From Falsiroseomonas algicola (GTDB lineage: Bacteria; Pseudomonadota; Alphaproteobacteria; Acetobacterales; Acetobacteraceae), in assembly GCF_011040385.1 (NCBI RefSeq), contig NZ_JAAIKB010000005.1:372001-436000 (forward strand): a DNA stretch of 64,000 nt, in the 5' to 3' direction. Shown piece after piece: positions 17,178 through 25,859 of the stretch (position 1 is its first letter; each line of letters starts with the position of its first letter). The translations under genes were made by a program, and so were the position numbers. The notes beneath the pieces were generated by a model. It saw only the letters and a list, made by a program, of their open reading frames with translations, was not told the DNA's origin and did no database searches.

Positions 17178-17480
17178 ATGAACACGCTTCACATCCTGCA
17201 CGATGACTCGAATGGGCCGTCGGACCCCCGGCTGGCCGTCGCCATCGCGAATGAGATCCGGCTGATCGGCCTTGGCGCCGCCTCCGCCGGCGACAGCGCG
17301 CCGGAGGGCGCGAGCTTGCAGGCGCTTCTGGCCCGGCTCTTCGCGGATGTGCCCAGCCTTTCGGCCAGCACGGTGACGGTCCGGCTGACGGGTGCCCTGC
17401 TGCGGGCGGATGCGGAGGCGATCTGGTCGCGGGTGCAGATGCGGTCGGGCTGGTGGGACGCCGCCGACGGCTATGAGTGA
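17178..17480 (+). CDS. Small hypothetical protein
   Basis: A 100-residue protein of unknown function (MNTLHILHDD...). It has a helix-rich middle (LQALLARLFADVPSLSASTVTVRLTGALLRADAEAIWSRV) and ends in WWDAADGYE. A GGAGG precedes the ATG by about nine bases. It starts 71 bp beyond the TetR operator candidate, so it is probably controlled by the regulator. I do not recognise a family. Its sequence looks protein-like rather than a shadow because no competing gene lies on the opposite strand. Confidence 0.55.
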   Translation: MNTLHILHDDSNGPSDPRLAVAIANEIRLIGLGAASAGDSAPEGASLQALLARLFADVPSLSASTVTVRLTGALLRADAEAIWSRVQMRSGWWDAADGYE

Positions 17481-17942
17481 CGGGGCCGTGGCACCGGCGG
17501 CGCGTGTGCGGCTTGGCCCTCGGCGAGCGGCCGCCACGGTCCCGGCCAGGCGCGTTCCCGCGATCGGTTGCGCGTTTTCCGGACATGCGGTTTCTTGCCG
17601 CGGAGCATCGCAGGCATCGCAAAACCGGCATGCTCGGGCGGTCGGCGGGAAGGAGAATTGCTTTTTCTGAACTCAACAAAATTCCGGCTTGATGGCCCTC
17701 CCCGAAGCCACGCATGAGCGCGCCGCCGGGCCCTGCCGCGATGATGCAGCCCGCGGAACAGGATCGGCTGACGAGTGGCCATGGCCCAGCAGACACCGGG
17801 ACACACCGTCCTGCCGGACAGCCGGCGGCGCGGTGCCATCTGCCCCGACGGCGCTGGGCCGGCCTGACCGCGGCCTGATCCTTCCCGCCCCTCTATCCGC
17901 CATGCGCGGCCACGCCAGGGCGTGGCTGCCGGAGTTGCCTTC
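17481..17942. other. 462-bp stretch without a convincing gene
   Basis: Several open frames cross this region on both strands, but they are arginine/proline-rich and show no family pattern. A locally AT-richer patch near 17650-17690 (CTTTTTCTGAACTCAACAAAATT) could hold a promoter for the downstream gene at 17943. I see no terminator hairpin or RNA gene. Confidence 0.5.
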
Positions 17943-18365
17943 ATGCGTAGCGTCAGCATCAGCATCGACAGCCGGTTCGCGGCGGTTGCCATCAGCATCA
18001 AGGGCGAGATGGAAGGTGGCGCCATCGTCGACGCCATCGTCGAATGGTTCGACCGCCGGCCGCTCGCCGCCTCCCTCGACCGTCTCTATGACGTGACGGC
18101 CTTCAGCGGCAGCGTGGGGGAGGAGGATATCCGCAACCTCGCCATCCGCCTGCCGGAGGCGGCGCTGACCACGGCGGCGATGACGGTGATCGCGACGCGC
18201 AAGCCCCAACTGCCGCTCTGGTCGGAGGCGCTGCCGCAACTGGCCCCGGCGCGAATCTTCCGGGTGGAGCCGAGCCTGACGGCGGCCTGGGCGACGCTCG
18301 CGATCGAGCAGGATGTCCGATTCCGGGACCGGCGGCGGCGGCGCACGGAGCGGCCGCAGGGATAG
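17943..18365 (+). CDS. STAS/SpoIIAA-like small protein
   Basis: A 140-residue protein. It begins with the beta pattern MRSVSISIDSRFAAVAISIKGEME and continues VDAIVEWFDRRPLAASLDRLYDVTAFSGSVGEEDIRNLA. The alternating strands and helices are like STAS/SEC14-type SpoIIAA folds. A GGAG eight bases ahead of the ATG at 17943 supports this start over the in-frame one upstream. Function is unknown. The assignment to the fold is tentative and based on pattern rather than any conserved phospho-serine motif. Confidence 0.55.
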   Translation: MRSVSISIDSRFAAVAISIKGEMEGGAIVDAIVEWFDRRPLAASLDRLYDVTAFSGSVGEEDIRNLAIRLPEAALTTAAMTVIATRKPQLPLWSEALPQLAPARIFRVEPSLTAAWATLAIEQDVRFRDRRRRRTERPQG

Positions 18366-18409
18366 ACGTCATGCTGCCCGGGGCATGATCGGCCTGAGCC
18401 GATGATGCT

Positions 18410-20596
18410 TCAGCGCTCCGCCTCCGGCCAGGTGAAGCGCTGGTGTTCCAGGTAGTCGAGCCGCGCCAGCAGGTCATCCGCCCGGCAGGCCATGACGGAG
18501 ACGAGGCCGACGCCGACCTGCCGCCCCGCCGGGCTGCCATCGGCGGCCAGGGATTCGGGCGCCGCCTCCGCCTCGATCCCCAGGTCGATCACGCCGCCGG
18601 CCACCGCCAGTTCCAGGGCGGCGATCGCCTGTTCGCCGGGGGCGAGGGTCATCGCCAGCGGGTCGGCGCCGCGCGGGACCAGGCGGATGGCCTGAGCGGT
18701 GGCGGGGCCGCGGAGCAGCAGGTGCAGGCGGATGCGGCCGCTGGCCTGGGGGGGCAGGGCGATGCGCAACGCGGCCCGGCCGAGGGGGCCGAGCGGGCGC
18801 GTCCAGCAGCCCCAGCGTTCCGGCGCATGCCAGGCCGCGCCGTCGCGCAGCGCCTCCGCCAGCAGGGGCAGGGGGCCGGGCTCCACTTCGCCGCCGATGC
18901 CGAGGCGGATGATGGTGCCGAGCGGCATGGCGGGGGGCGAGACCGGGCGCGGCGGGGCGGCCTCCCGCGACAGGCGCGCCATCACCGCATCGCCGATGAC
19001 CTGCCAGCTGCGGGGCTTCGCGGCCGCGGAGCGGGCTTCCGCCGCGGCGCGGAAGGCTGGGTCGAAGCACAGCTGTTCAACCTTGGCCGCGAAGTCGGGC
19101 TCGCTCTGTGGCCGGAACAGGATGGCGGCGCCGAGGCCCGCTTCCGGCAGCGCGGAATGGTCGGGGGCGAGCACCGCCTTGCCATGGGCGACGGCTTCCG
19201 TGACCGGCAGGCCCCAGCCCTCATGGTCCGAATTGTAGAGGACGAAGAGCGCGCGGCGGTAGAGCGCGGGAAGGGCGGTGTCCGGCACGTCCGGCAGCAG
19301 GACCGCGCCATCGCGGAAGGCCGGGGCGGCGCGCAGCAGGGCGGCGGCGGCCTCTCCCCCGAAGCCGGTGCGCCCGGCCAGCACCAGCAGCGGCAGCCGG
19401 CCCGGGCCGTGCTTGCGGATCAGCGCCAGCCAGGCGTTGAGGACGAAGAGGTGGTTCTTGCGCGATTCCAGCGTGCCCAGGAACAGGGCGTAGGGTCGCC
19501 CGGCGAGGGCGTTGACGCCGGCATGGACGGCCGCGCCGGGTGGCGGGTCGCCCGGCGCTCCGTCGAGTCCGACGACCATCAGGGGGGGCAGGGGGATGTC
19601 GGGCAGGTGGCGGGCCTGGAGGGAGCGGACGTCGCGGGCCGTCGCCTCCGACACCGTCAGCAGCAGGTCGGCATGGGCGGCCAGGCCCGAGAACCAGCGG
19701 GCGAATTCGCCGACCGTCTCCGGCGGCGAATGCTCCGGCACCACCAGCGGCCCGCAATCATGCACCAGCGGCGCGTAGCGCAGCCCGAAGCGCGCCTTCG
19801 CCAGTCGCACGGCCAGGTGGTAGTCCGGCAGCCACCAGGACGATCCCGGCACGACCAGCCAGGCGCCCTCCGGCACGATCAGGTCGGGCGCGGCCTCCAC
19901 CGCCTGGCGGGCGACGGCGACGGCCTGTTCCCAGGCGGGATCGCGCGCATCCGCGCTGGCGCGGGACAGGGCGGCGAGGCGGTTGAAGGCTTCCCGCGGC
20001 AGGGCACGCCAGGACAGCGTCGGCGGATGGTAGATGGCCAGGATGACGCGCGCCGCCGGCCCGCCGCCGCGCAGCGCCGGGGCCACCAGTTCCATCTGCA
20101 CGCGCTGGATGCCGGTCGGCGCGCGGTTGGCGCCGAACCAGGACAGCAGGTCCGTGAGGTCGAAGACGACGGTGATGTCGCCGAGCAGGGAGAGCGGCAC
20201 ATCCGGTGCCGCCAAGGCGGCGACGCTGGGCTGGCCGAGCAGCAGGGAGACCTCTCGCCAGGCGGCCTCATGCCCCGGGTCGATCTCCATCGCGCGGCCA
20301 TAGGCCTGGCGCGCGGCGGGCAGGTCACCCAGCATCTTGAGCGCGTGGCCGAGCTGCATCTGCAGATCGGCATCCCCGGGGCGACCGCGTTCGGCGCGGC
20401 GATAGGCGTCGAGCGCGGCACCTGGGTCCCCGCCTTCCTTCAGCGCGTGGCCGTACTGGATCCAGGCTGGCCAGTCATGCGGATGGCGGGCGAGCCAGGC
20501 GGCATAGGCCTGCGCGGCGCCGGCCCAGTCCCGCGCATCGCGCAGGCGGTCGGCGTCGCGCAGCGAGGGGGGCGCGGCGTCCGGGCCGGGCGGCAT
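18410..20596 (-). CDS. TPR-containing glycosyltransferase (GT4-like)
   Basis: A 728-residue protein. Residues 1-110 hold TPR-like repeats (WIQYGHALKEGGDPGAALDAYRRAE, LQMQLGHALKMLGDLPAARQAYGRAME). A glycosyltransferase module follows with VVFDLTDLLSWFGANRAPTGIQRVQ, LFLGTLESRKNHLFVLNAWL, and the donor region NSDHEGWGLPVTEAVAHGKAV. The C-terminal 200 residues are an unassigned beta-rich extension. It probably transfers a sugar from a nucleotide sugar into an extracellular polysaccharide. It ends 17 bp upstream of the manC gene frame on the same strand, so the two are cotranscribed. Confidence 0.85.
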   Translation of the reverse strand: MPPGPDAAPPSLRDADRLRDARDWAGAAQAYAAWLARHPHDWPAWIQYGHALKEGGDPGAALDAYRRAERGRPGDADLQMQLGHALKMLGDLPAARQAYGRAMEIDPGHEAAWREVSLLLGQPSVAALAAPDVPLSLLGDITVVFDLTDLLSWFGANRAPTGIQRVQMELVAPALRGGGPAARVILAIYHPPTLSWRALPREAFNRLAALSRASADARDPAWEQAVAVARQAVEAAPDLIVPEGAWLVVPGSSWWLPDYHLAVRLAKARFGLRYAPLVHDCGPLVVPEHSPPETVGEFARWFSGLAAHADLLLTVSEATARDVRSLQARHLPDIPLPPLMVVGLDGAPGDPPPGAAVHAGVNALAGRPYALFLGTLESRKNHLFVLNAWLALIRKHGPGRLPLLVLAGRTGFGGEAAAALLRAAPAFRDGAVLLPDVPDTALPALYRRALFVLYNSDHEGWGLPVTEAVAHGKAVLAPDHSALPEAGLGAAILFRPQSEPDFAAKVEQLCFDPAFRAAAEARSAAAKPRSWQVIGDAVMARLSREAAPPRPVSPPAMPLGTIIRLGIGGEVEPGPLPLLAEALRDGAAWHAPERWGCWTRPLGPLGRAALRIALPPQASGRIRLHLLLRGPATAQAIRLVPRGADPLAMTLAPGEQAIAALELAVAGGVIDLGIEAEAAPESLAADGSPAGRQVGVGLVSVMACRADDLLARLDYLEHQRFTWPEAER

Positions 20597-20612
20597 GCCG
20601 CCTCCCCTGGCG

Positions 20613-22082
20613 TCAGGCCCGGCCGTAATTGTCCTCCAGCCGGACGATGTCGTCCTCGCCGAGGTAGGGGCCGGACTGCACCTCGATCAGCGTGAGCGGG
20701 ATCATGCCGGGGTTCTCCAGCCGATGGACGCAGCCGAGCGGCAGGTAGACCGACTCGTTCTCCCGCAGCAGGATGCGTTCGCCGTCGCGTTCGACCACGG
20801 CGGTACCGGCGACGACCACCCAGTGTTCGGCGCGGTGGTAGTGCTTCTGGAGCGACAGCTTGCGGCCGGGGCGCACGGTGATGCGCTTCACCTGGAAGCG
20901 GCTGCCATGGGCCACGCCCTCATAGGCCCCCCAGGGGCGGTAGACGCGGCGATGCTCGGTGGCTTCCTTGTGGCCGGTGGCCTTCAGATGCTCCACCATC
21001 TTCTTCACGTCCTGCGCGCGGTCGCGATGGACGGCGAGGACGGCGTCGTCGGTGACGACCAGCACCACATCCTCGAGCCCCACCACCGCGGTCAGGATGC
21101 CTTCCGACCGGACATAGCAGCGCTTGGAGCCCAGGACGGCGGCGTTGCCGAGGGCGGCATTGCCATCCTTGTCCTTGGCCGCGATGTCCCACAGCGAGGC
21201 CCAGGAGCCGACATCGGACCAGCCGGGGTCGCAGGGCACGACGGCGGCCAGCGCGGTCCGTTCCATCACCGCGTGGTCGATGGAGATGGAGGGCGCTTCA
21301 GCGAAGCTGGCGCCGAGCCGGACGAAGCCGAGGTCGCGCGCGGCATCGGTCACGGCGGCGCGGGCGGCGGCCAGCACGCCCGGCGCATGGGCGGCGAGTT
21401 CGGCGATCAGCGTCTTCGCCGTCGCGACGAACATGCCGCTGTTCCAGAGGTGGCGGCCGCCCGCCAGGAAGGCTTCCGCCGTGGCGGCGTCCGGCTTCTC
21501 GACGAAGCGGGCGACGGCGAGCGCGCCGTCCGCCCCTGCCAGGGGGGCGCCGGATTCGATGTAGCCGTAGCCGGTCTCGGGCGCGGTGGGTCGGATGCCG
21601 AAGGTGCAGATGCGGCCTTCCCGCGCGGCCAGGGCGGCGGCGCTGAGGGCCTGGCGCAGCGCCGGCACGTCCTGCACCGCGGCATCGGCGGCCATGATCC
21701 AGAGGATCGCGTCCGGCGCATCCTCCCCGATCAGGATGGCGGCGGCGGCGATGGCCGCGGCGCTGTTGCGGGCGCTGGGTTCCAGGATGATGCGGCTGTC
21801 TTCCGCGCCGGCTTCCCGCAGCTGTTCGGCGACCAGGAAGCGATGCGCTTCCCCGCACACCACGACCGGGGCGGCGAAGCCGGGGGCACGGGCGCGGGCC
21901 GCGGTTTCCTGCAGCATCGTGCCCTGGGAGACCAGCGGCCAGAACTGCTTGGGGTAGGCTTCGCGGGACAGCGGCCAGAGGCGGCTGCCGGTGCCGCCGG
22001 ACAGGATCACGGGGACGATCTGGTCGACGGTCCAGCTAGGCGAACCCTGGGAGGAGCCAGTCGGCACGGCATCGGTCGGCAT
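20613..22082 (-). CDS. manC: Mannose-1-phosphate guanylyltransferase / mannose-6-phosphate isomerase
   Basis: A bifunctional enzyme of 489 residues that makes GDP-mannose. The N-terminal nucleotidyltransferase has VILSGGTGSRLWPLSREAYPKQF and the central VEKPDAATAEAFLAGG. The C-terminal cupin (type II isomerase) has PWGAYEG, KRITVRPGRKLSLQKHYHRAEHW and VYLPLGCVHRLENPG. GDP-mannose would supply mannose, fucose or rhamnose units to exopolysaccharide or LPS. It is first in an operon with the TPR-glycosyltransferase and divergent from another glycosyltransferase 476 bp away. Confidence 0.95.
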   Translation of the reverse strand: MPTDAVPTGSSQGSPSWTVDQIVPVILSGGTGSRLWPLSREAYPKQFWPLVSQGTMLQETAARARAPGFAAPVVVCGEAHRFLVAEQLREAGAEDSRIILEPSARNSAAAIAAAAILIGEDAPDAILWIMAADAAVQDVPALRQALSAAALAAREGRICTFGIRPTAPETGYGYIESGAPLAGADGALAVARFVEKPDAATAEAFLAGGRHLWNSGMFVATAKTLIAELAAHAPGVLAAARAAVTDAARDLGFVRLGASFAEAPSISIDHAVMERTALAAVVPCDPGWSDVGSWASLWDIAAKDKDGNAALGNAAVLGSKRCYVRSEGILTAVVGLEDVVLVVTDDAVLAVHRDRAQDVKKMVEHLKATGHKEATEHRRVYRPWGAYEGVAHGSRFQVKRITVRPGRKLSLQKHYHRAEHWVVVAGTAVVERDGERILLRENESVYLPLGCVHRLENPGMIPLTLIEVQSGPYLGEDDIVRLEDNYGRA

Positions 22083-22221
22083 GGATCAGGGAACCTCGGG
22101 TGCTTCGGCGATCGCCGCGGGGCAGCAGCGGCGGCTGACGCCGGTATGTCGCAGGCCTTTGGAAAAAGAAAGGCAATGGCGCGCCGGCGGCGAGTTTCCG
22201 TGCGTCGCGCGCAAGGGCCGC

Positions 22222-22422
22222 CTACCGCGCCAGCAACACAAGCCCGATGACGACGGGCGCGGCCAGGATGACGATGGCGATGGCACGCAGCAGCAGCGCC
22301 GCGGCGTGGGCAAGGAAGACGCCGGCGCCGGAAGCACTGCGTGGCGGGGCGGCTGCCGCCTGGTCGATCCGCTCCGTCGGTTGCATGCTGGCCCTGCCGT
22401 TGCGCGCAGGAGGATCAAGCAT
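22222..22422 (-). CDS. Possible small membrane protein
   Basis: A 66-residue frame within the manC/glycosyltransferase gap. It ends in one strong transmembrane helix (AAALLLRAIAIVILAAPVVIGLVLLA) after a polar head. The hydrophobic composition is unlike the arginine-rich shadow frames around it, which favours a real small protein. An in-frame ATG at 22386 (MQPTERID) is an alternative start. The ribosome binding site is weak. It could be a cofactor of a membrane complex, but this is speculative. Confidence 0.4.
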   Translation of the reverse strand: MLDPPARNGRASMQPTERIDQAAAAPPRSASGAGVFLAHAAALLLRAIAIVILAAPVVIGLVLLAR

Positions 22423-22558
22423 CAACCGGAGGGCTCCGTCCAGCGGAAGCTTTGTCCGTTTCGGTTGCGCGCGGGTCCGTGATCGCCGCGGGCGCGGGTT
22501 GACGGCGGCGGCGGCGGGCGGGCTTAACCCGGCGAACCCCGATCACAGAGGTCCTTCG

Positions 22559-23920
22559 ATGCTGAAGCCGCGGATCGCCATCGATGGCTACAATCTGGCG
22601 CTGGACCAGGGCACGGGGGTCGCGACCTATTCCCGCAACCTGTCGCAGCGGCTGCGGGCGCTGGGCGCGGAGGTGGGCGTGCTCTATGGCCAGAAGAACT
22701 CGCGGGGTCGGGACGACCTGCTGCGGGAGGTCGGCCTCTATGACGCGACGCCGAAGCCGCTGCCGCCGCGCCGCCAGGCGATCGAGGATCTGCGCGCACG
22801 ACTGAAGACGATGTTCGGTGCCAGGGCCTTGCCCGTTCCGAGGACCGATCGCGTGGTGCGAAGGGGCCTCGAGGCGCGGGTGCCGGAGGCCGACCGGCTG
22901 TGGAACGCGCCCTCCCTGTTCCGCACCGCGGTGCAGCGCGCCAAGCCCAGCCGGCCGTTCCTGCCGGTGCAGCTGCCGGACCGGCAGGACGTGATGCACT
23001 GGACCTACCCGCTGCCGCTGAAGGTGGCCGGCGCGCGGAACATCTACACCATCCACGACCTGGTGCCGCTGCGCCTGCCCTACACCACGCTCGACGCCAA
23101 GAACCGCTACCTCGGCACCTGCCGGCGCATCGCGGCGGAGGCGGACCACATCGTCACGGTGTCGGAGGCGTCGAAGCGCGACATCGTCAATCTGCTCGGC
23201 GTGGCGGAGGAGCGCATCTCCGTCACCTACCAATGCGTGGAGGTGCCGCCCGCGCTCGCGGAGAAGCCGGAGGCGCTGGTCCGGGCGGAGCTGCAGGGCG
23301 CCTTCGGCCTGCAATGGGGCGGCTACTGGCTGTTCTTCGGCGCGATCGAGCCGAAGAAGAATGTCGGCCGGATCATCGAGGCCTACCTCGCCTCCGGCAG
23401 CCCCTGGCCGCTGGTGATCTGCGGCAAGCATGGCTGGCAGGTGCGGCAGGAACTGGCCCTGCTGTATGAGGACGACCACCGGCAATATCCCGAGGATCCG
23501 CGCTTCGAGGGGCCGCAGGGCATGACCCGCAAGCTGCGGGACCGCGTGATCCTGCTGGACTACGCGCCCTTCCGGCTGCTGGTCAGCCTGATCCGCGGCG
23601 CGCGGTCGGTGTTCTTCCCCTCCCTCTACGAAGGCTTCGGCCTGCCGGCACTGGAGGCGATGCTGCTGGGCGCGCCGGTGCTGACGAGCAACACGTCATC
23701 CCTGCCCGAGGTGGTGGGCGATGCGGCGCTGACGGTGGATCCCTATGACACCCGTGCCATGGCGGAGGCGATCCAGGCGCTGGACGCGAATGACGAGCTG
23801 CGCGCGGAGCTTGCCTGGCGCGGGCCGCGCCAGGCCGCCTTCTTCGACGCCGCGCATTACGACGTCCGGCTGCGGGCGATGTATGCGAAGATCGGCATCA
23901 CGCTGGGGCAGGAGGGGTAG
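22559..23920 (+). CDS. Glycosyltransferase family 4 (mannosyltransferase-like)
   Basis: A 453-residue cytoplasmic GT-B glycosyltransferase. The N-terminus IAIDGYNLALDQGTGVATYSRNLSQRL is typical of acceptor-binding halves in this family. Later motifs include YTIHDLVPLRLP, HIVTVSEASKRDIV, FFGAIEPKKNVGRIIEAY, and the donor-site signature FPSLYEGFGLPALEAMLLGAPVLTSNTSSLPEV. The ATG at 22559 is the first next to the family N-terminus. It is divergent from manC, suggesting a mannose-bearing exopolysaccharide. Confidence 0.92.
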   Translation: MLKPRIAIDGYNLALDQGTGVATYSRNLSQRLRALGAEVGVLYGQKNSRGRDDLLREVGLYDATPKPLPPRRQAIEDLRARLKTMFGARALPVPRTDRVVRRGLEARVPEADRLWNAPSLFRTAVQRAKPSRPFLPVQLPDRQDVMHWTYPLPLKVAGARNIYTIHDLVPLRLPYTTLDAKNRYLGTCRRIAAEADHIVTVSEASKRDIVNLLGVAEERISVTYQCVEVPPALAEKPEALVRAELQGAFGLQWGGYWLFFGAIEPKKNVGRIIEAYLASGSPWPLVICGKHGWQVRQELALLYEDDHRQYPEDPRFEGPQGMTRKLRDRVILLDYAPFRLLVSLIRGARSVFFPSLYEGFGLPALEAMLLGAPVLTSNTSSLPEVVGDAALTVDPYDTRAMAEAIQALDANDELRAELAWRGPRQAAFFDAAHYDVRLRAMYAKIGITLGQEG

Positions 23921-23922
23921 CC

Positions 23923-24285
23923 TCAGCCAGGGCTCTCGTACCAGTCGCCCTTCGATTCCACCCAGACATTGCGGATGGTCTTCATCCCGGTCGGCGGGTC
24001 GATGGTGCCGGCGGAGACGAGCAGCCGGTCGCCCTGGCGCGGCCGCTTGAACAGGCGGCCGCCGCAGCGCGTGCAGAAACCGCGTTCGGCACTCGGGCTC
24101 GATTCATACCAGGTCAGCGTCTCCGCGGCGTCCAGCAGCACGGAGTCCTTCGGCGCAGCGAGCATGGCGTTGGCGTTGCCGTGCATCTGCTGGCAGTCCC
24201 GGCAGTGGCAGACGATGACGCCGATCGCCTCCCCCGTGATGCGATAGCGCACGCCGCCGCAATGGCATTGTCCGGTGAAGGGCAT
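23923..24285 (-). CDS. GFA family (CENP-V/GFA) zinc-binding protein
   Basis: A 120-residue protein of the glutathione-dependent formaldehyde-activating enzyme (GFA) domain family. Zinc-binding cysteines are visible in GQCHCGGVRYRI, VCHCRDCQQMHG and GFCTRCGGRLF. Family members are often annotated as formaldehyde-glutathione adduct enzymes, but many paralogues have other or unknown functions. It is the last gene of an operon with an alpha/beta hydrolase, a DJ-1-like protein and a reductase, and is convergent with the glycosyltransferase. Confidence 0.88.
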   Translation of the reverse strand: MPFTGQCHCGGVRYRITGEAIGVIVCHCRDCQQMHGNANAMLAAPKDSVLLDAAETLTWYESSPSAERGFCTRCGGRLFKRPRQGDRLLVSAGTIDPPTGMKTIRNVWVESKGDWYESPG

Positions 24286-24298
24286 TCGGGGGGGTTCC

Positions 24299-25093
24299 TC
24301 AGGGCTGGGCGAGGGATGCGATGGCCGCCGCCAGCGCGGATGGCGCGGCGAGCATGGGGGTGTGGGAGGTGGGGAGTTCCGCCACCTGCGTGATCCCCGC
24401 GGCCTGCAGCATGGCGCGCTGGAAGCCGGGGGTGAGGGTGCGGTCCTCCGTCGTCACCAGATAGGCCTTGGGCACGGCGCCGAAGCGCGCGGCCGTCAGC
24501 GTGACGGGGGTGGCGAGCGGCGGCACCGGCTCCGCCCGGTGGTTCGCCACCAGCCAGGCGGCATCCGCCGCGATGCAATCCGCGCAGAAGGTCTCGACGA
24601 TGCCCTCCCGCGCGATCGAGGCCGGGGAGGTGCGGGCCGGGTCCTCCTGCCGCCAGAAGCGCCCCACCAGGCTGCCGGGGTCTCGCTGGGACAGGCTGTA
24701 GGCGCTGTCGCCGGAGGCGGGGAGATAGGCGGCCAGGAAGACCAGGCGGCGCAGGCGCTCCGGCGCCGCTTCCGCCACCGCTGCGGCGACGATGCCGCCG
24801 AAGCTGTGGCCGACCAGCACCACGTCGCGGCGGTCCCCGATCGCGGCCAGCACGGCCTGGACGTAGCGCTCGAGCGAGGCTTCCGCGGCCGGCATCGGGT
24901 CCGCGCCATGGGCGGGGAGTTCGGGGGTGAGCACCTCGAAGCCCTCGGTGCGCAGCGCCGCCGCCGTGCGGTCCCAGACCGCGGCGCCCATCCAGGCGCC
25001 ATGCACCAGCACGATGGCCGGGCGGGGCTGGGCGCGGGCGGGGGTGGCGAGCAGGAGGGGCGCGGCGAGCAGGGCGCGGCGGGCAAGCATCAT
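24299..25093 (-). CDS. Exported alpha/beta hydrolase
   Basis: A 264-residue alpha/beta hydrolase with a signal peptide (MMLARRALLAAPLLLATPARA). The oxyanion motif VLVHGAWMGAAVWD and the nucleophile elbow VGHSFGG (Ser) are clear, and SHTPML near the C-terminus supplies the histidine. The substrate is unknown; the pattern is that of esterase/salicylate-esterase-like enzymes. It starts immediately before the stop of the DJ-1-like gene (four-base gap), so coupling is likely. The first ATG of a double ATG (25093/25090) is used. Confidence 0.85.
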   Translation of the reverse strand: MMLARRALLAAPLLLATPARAQPRPAIVLVHGAWMGAAVWDRTAAALRTEGFEVLTPELPAHGADPMPAAEASLERYVQAVLAAIGDRRDVVLVGHSFGGIVAAAVAEAAPERLRRLVFLAAYLPASGDSAYSLSQRDPGSLVGRFWRQEDPARTSPASIAREGIVETFCADCIAADAAWLVANHRAEPVPPLATPVTLTAARFGAVPKAYLVTTEDRTLTPGFQRAMLQAAGITQVAELPTSHTPMLAAPSALAAAIASLAQP

Positions 25094-25097
25094 GCGG

Positions 25098-25859
25098 TCA
25101 GGCTCCCAGGGCGACGATGACGGCGGCGGCGGTGGCGCCGCCGGAGAAGTTCTGCTGGCCGGTGACGAGGTTGCCGTCCCGCACCGCGAAGCTGCGCCAG
25201 GCGCCGGCCTGCACGTAGTTGGCGCCCTGGGCACGCAGGCGATCCTCGATCCGCCAGGGCATCACATGCCGGTCGCGCGGCAGCGCGCCCATGGCCCAGG
25301 CGGCCTCGTCCGCCGCGTCTTCCTCGACATTGGCGAAGCCGGTGACGGTGCGCCCTTTCGCGATAGGCGAGCCGTCGGAGCGGGTGGCATGGCAGAGGAT
25401 GGCGGTGCCGTGGCAGAGCGCGGCGGCGACTTTTCCCGAGTCCAGGAAGGCGACGAAGCGCTGCTGCAGCGTCGTCGCGGCCTTATAGGTGAACATCGGC
25501 GCCTGGCCGCCGGCGACCAGGATGGCGTCGAAATCGTCCAGCGTGATGGCCTCGACGGGTTTCGTCGCGGCGACGAGGGCGGCGAGGTGCGGCGTCTCGA
25601 TGAAGCCGCGGCTCACGATGTCGTCGGCGGAATAGCCGGAGGCGTGGCGCGGGTCGCTGAAGGCATCGCCCTCGCAGGCGCCGCCATCCGGGCTGAAGAC
25701 CTCCATGGCGTAGCCCGCCTCGTGGAAGGCGAGCCAGGGATGCGCGAGTTCGCTCCACCAGAAGCCGACCGGCCAGCCGGTGGTGGTGGAGACGGCGGGG
25801 TTGGCGATGACGATGGCGATGCGCTTCGGGCGCAGCGCGTTGGGGTCGCGCAGGCTCAT
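25098..25859 (-). CDS. DJ-1/PfpI family protein (type 1 glutamine amidotransferase-like)
   Basis: A protein of about 253 residues related to Hsp31/PfpI. It has IAIVIANPAVSTTTGWPVGFWWSELAHPWLAF, EVFSPDGG, DFDAILVAGGQAPMFTY, and the nucleophile elbow AALCHGTAIL with the cysteine. Family members act as glyoxalase III/deglycase, chaperone or isonitrile hydratase-like enzymes; which applies here is not clear. It overlaps the upstream reductase gene by four bases and lies in a four-gene operon divergent from a LysR regulator. Confidence 0.88.
   Translation of the reverse strand: MSLRDPNALRPKRIAIVIANPAVSTTTGWPVGFWWSELAHPWLAFHEAGYAMEVFSPDGGACEGDAFSDPRHASGYSADDIVSRGFIETPHLAALVAATKPVEAITLDDFDAILVAGGQAPMFTYKAATTLQQRFVAFLDSGKVAAALCHGTAILCHATRSDGSPIAKGRTVTGFANVEEDAADEAAWAMGALPRDRHVMPWRIEDRLRAQGANYVQAGAWRSFAVRDGNLVTGQQNFSGGATAAAVIVALGA

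Noticed and set aside
17477-17692. Frame starting GTG in a GTGA overlap after the 100-residue gene
   Set aside because: The overlap is attractive, but the product is Arg/Pro-rich without structure and resembles neighbouring shadow frames.
24299-25234. Longer N-terminus for the alpha/beta hydrolase
   Set aside because: The upstream part overlaps the DJ-1-like gene and lacks signal features; the double ATG at 25093/25090 precedes a clear signal peptide.
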